Shown piece after piece: positions 61,201-64,000 of a stretch of 64,000 bases of DNA. This DNA is from Xiphias gladius. Its lineage: Eukaryota; Chordata; Actinopteri; Istiophoriformes; Xiphiidae. Each line of letters opens with the position of its first letter. Position 1 is the first letter of the stretch. The notes under the pieces were generated by a model that searched no databases, had not been told where the DNA came from, and worked only from the letters and a program-made list of their open reading frames with translations. The DNA is taken from positions 6,884,501 through 6,948,500 of the forward strand of contig NC_053421.1 of assembly GCF_016859285.1 (NCBI RefSeq), read 5' to 3'. A program made the translations under genes and the position numbers.

Positions 61201-63974
61201 AAGAGAGTCGCTAGAGAAGGGGGGGTCACAGATAAAGCACTATTCTCAAGAGCTGCCGTTGGTAACAAGAGAAAAAACAAACAAAAATAAAAACAAAACC
61301 AAAAAAAAATGGAGAAGAGAGAAAAGGTTAACAAACAAACTTCTGTCACACAATCCAAGTCAAATAGTCGGACTGGAGGGAAAGAACCAATCTGTACTAA
61401 TGCACAGTCACTTCAATGGAGGAAGTCTTTCAGCAGGACCTTCAATACCATGATGAACAGGTTTTTAAATACTGTTTGTGAGAAACATTGCTCTGCCCTT
61501 TCTCCTTCTGATGCATTAGCAGAGAATGGTTGAAAATGCATATCAGACATACTCCCATGTTTGCTGCTCAATCACCCTAGTTTACAGGGCATAATTGAGT
61601 TTAATGTTAAGAGATTATATATGTACATAATGGATTCTCTTCAGATTTAAACAATGTGTTGGTGACAAGTATAGATGATGCATAAACTGGAAAAGACAAA
61701 AGCAAACCTCGAGTGGCTTTCCGGTGAGTGTCTTTGGCCACGTGCAGGATCTCTTCATTGGTGACCTCAAGAAGGATCTCTGTCAGAAGCGTTTTTGTGA
61801 TGATCATCTTGAAACAAAGGGAAAAAACATAGAAAATCCATTATTTTCAATAAATCATTTTCAAAAATAGTTAGATCGACTATAATAGTGTACATGCAAA
61901 AGAGATGATCTAAACGGTCAAACTGACCAGCTGAAATTCCTTTTCCTCCTCAGTCATTTCAGGTTCACTGTCCTCTGCAGGAGGCGAAGGGCTCCGAACA
62001 GAAAACTCCTTCTTCACGGAGGTCTTTTCTTCAACTTCATTGTCATCATTCCCCTCATCATCACTGTCCTGATGCAGGCAGAAGCAAAGACTGAGTTTCA
62101 ATCAACAAAGCAGCAAAGCGTGCATTATTTTTAATCAAAAGGAAATCATTGCTACAGTTCTGTTACATGTGCCAGAGAAAAGAGTTCATGACCTAGAATG
62201 TCCTTTCACTGCTAACACAACACACAAAGTGTAAACTGCAGTCTAGGCCAGAAATGGGTTGCTTACAAATTTACTCTTGCGGGGCACGCGTGGCCCATCA
62301 CCCTCCTTGTCTGCTTCGTGCTCTTTGCCATCATCTTTTGCCATTTCTGTGCGTTCCTTCTCCATTCGTTCTCGCTCCAGCTTCTTCTGCTTCTCTCTGT
62401 CCATCTTTTCAAGGCCCTCACGGATCCAAGCAGGTAGTGTGCGTCTTTTTACAGCATCTGAAGGAAATTCCAAAACAAAAGGAGTTATTCATATATTGAC
62501 ACATTTTTAGATGCATCAACCCTTTGTAAGCTTTTATGATCATGATTACAGTAGTGTGTAAAATTAGCTATGTTCTTTTTTTTTTTTTTTTTTACCATGC
62601 TGACAGTTTCCTCAGCTAATCTGGGCCAAACACAGAGTTATACAGGTTAAACATTCACAATGAAGCAGCTGTGTATATTGTATATTATACAGAGCTGCAA
62701 CTAACAATTATATTCCTCAACAGTTAATCTGACAATAATTTCTTGATTATTCGCTTAATAATATGGTCTATAAAATATCAGCAAACAGAGAAAAATGGTC
62801 ATCAGAGTTTCCTAAAGCTCAATGAGAGAGAGAGAGAGTCAAATCCTTTCAACTGAAAAGCTGGAGCAAGGTAATGTTTCACGTTTTTGCTTGAAAAATA
62901 ACAATTAATAAAAATTTCATCCACTATCAAAATAGTTGCCAATTAACTTTTGATCAATTCATTAACTAATTTGTTAATCAATTACTTGTTTCTGCTCTAA
63001 TGTTATAACAGTACTATAACGTGAAAGACAAGAGGTTCAAAGCATTTTACTGTAAATTAAATGTTTACATAGTGCAAACAGGGACAGGCTGGCAGTGAAA
63101 TCATCATGGCAAAAAAATCAGAATGGCGCTTTGTAGTAAACAGTACCTAATAATAACATACCTGCCTGTTAGTTGAGTAAATACACACTCACCTAGTGGT
63201 GCTGGGGCCTCCTGTTTAACAGGGAGCTGGATGGGGGATCTGGGCCGGTCTCTGAACCCGGGTGGTCTGGTATCTCGTCTGTTCTGAGGAGGACCCTGCC
63301 AGTATGGAGAGTGGAAGCCTGTGGGTGCAGGGGTGAAGGATGAAGCAGCTCCATGCTGTGGAGAGACAGCACAAACTGAAAATTAAAGAAGGTTTAAAGT
63401 ACAGAAGGTCCAGTTACTGCCAGCAAGTGGCATTCACTGAGCGTGGTGTTGCTGTCTTTCCCCAGATTATTTTAGCTGACATACATCCATCACTCGTAAC
63501 TGTGCTTAAAGTCTGTTTAATTTAAAAGAGAACAATATCAGCTAATAAAATAATACCAAACCATGCTGGATCCTCAACAAGCCAACACTTTCCTCTGCAC
63601 CGCATCAAGAAAGCAATGACTGATACACCTAGATGCTGGGACCCGGCACAGTTTCAATGGATTGCTCCTTCTTGTGCTACTTGGTTGTCACACTAAAACC
63701 CAAACGCTTCAACAGTTTCTACTGTAGCATCTGCATACCTGATAATCAAACTGGTTCATGGCCATGGGGGCCATGGCGTAGCTGTCGGGCTGTGCCCCAT
63801 ACCCATGGCTGTTCTGGGGGTAAACCCCGTGGTGGGCTTCAGAGTTGAACTCCACGCTGTCCTGACTGTTGCTGTCCTCGCTGGGGTTCACCACATCCAT
63901 CGGTCCTGACCCTGGAGGGATCCAGGCCTGGTCAGGAGGTGGAGGAGGAGGGGGCTGTCCATGCATTCCCCATT
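58286..63974 (-). CDS. pnisr: pnisr, PNN-interacting serine/arginine-rich protein (3' nine coding exons)
   Basis: Exons (minus): 63739-63974, 63193-63355, 62267-62457, 61928-62068, 61708-61807, 61084-61137, 60433-60627, 58924-60037, 58286-58319; 741 residues, N-terminus beyond the right edge. PNISR is a nuclear-speckle SR-type protein that binds pinin and takes part in pre-mRNA processing. Landmarks in order: GMHGQ plus a proline run; KRRTLPAWIREGLEKMDREKQ coiled-coil-like segment; acidic DSDDEGNDD; SDPEMTEEEKE-like motif; KTLLTEILLEVTNEEI with VAKDTHRKAT; KQLAQSSALASLTGL; GLGDYGSDE; DTDEEELRHRIREKQ; then a 371-codon exon of RS, SRSR, DRDR and KKKDK repeats ending KKASRKHKSKSRSR, as in mammals. 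A final 34-bp exon adds RSASPSRRSRR before the stop. The large plus-strand ORFs across the RS exon are mirror artefacts. Confidence 0.95.
60812..60837. repeat. (TA)n microsatellite
   Basis: A pure AT run in a pnisr intron. Confidence 0.88.
62691..62999. mobile_element. MITE-like element, 'GAGCTGCAACTAAC' TIR, copy 2
   Basis: Starts AGAGCTGCAACTAAC and ends TTTCTGCTCTA, with the internal blocks 'ggtctataaaatatcagc', 'aaaatggtcatcagagttt' and 'tatcaaaatagttg' of the same family as 46709-47034. In a pnisr intron. Confidence 0.68.
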
Positions 63975-64000
63975 CTGTTGAAGATGTACGAAAATTGAAG

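Overview
The window is vertebrate nuclear DNA, almost certainly from a ray-finned (percomorph-type) fish. The genes are split by GT/AG introns. Spacers are AT-rich and full of CA and GA microsatellites. Interspersed elements are of teleost type: Tc1/mariner copies, an L2-like LINE, a tRNA-derived SINE and small TIR elements. Gene order is fbxl4 - faxc - coq3 - pnisr, all on the minus strand, which matches human 6q16.2. There is no prokaryotic operon, CRISPR array or phage.

Layout. 553-2960: 5' end of fbxl4 (first coding exon and a probable leader exon); the rest lies off the left edge. 4109-6677: a complete seven-exon minus-strand gene that I do not recognise (592 aa). It sits between fbxl4 and faxc, where the human block has no gene that I know of. 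6.7-33.3 kb: a 26-kb intergenic region with no convincing gene. It holds transposon relics, microsatellites and several unique stretches with POU, SOX and homeodomain core motifs that may be conserved enhancers. 33347-46273: complete faxc (six coding exons, 414 aa), with a possible upstream leader exon in a CpG-rich patch near 47.9-48.3 kb. 49287-57189: complete coq3 (six exons, 348 aa). 57975-64000: 3' part of pnisr (nine coding exons, including the large RS-domain exon).

Function. fbxl4 (mitochondrial F-box protein) and coq3 (ubiquinone O-methyltransferase) both serve mitochondria. faxc is a membrane-anchored GST/metaxin-like protein linked to axon development. pnisr is an SR-type nuclear-speckle protein. 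These genes are neighbours by ancient synteny, and nothing here shows that they act in one pathway. Exon borders were read from splice consensus and checked by reading-frame phase: every assigned junction keeps frame. Protein names come from remembered family sequences; no database search was run.
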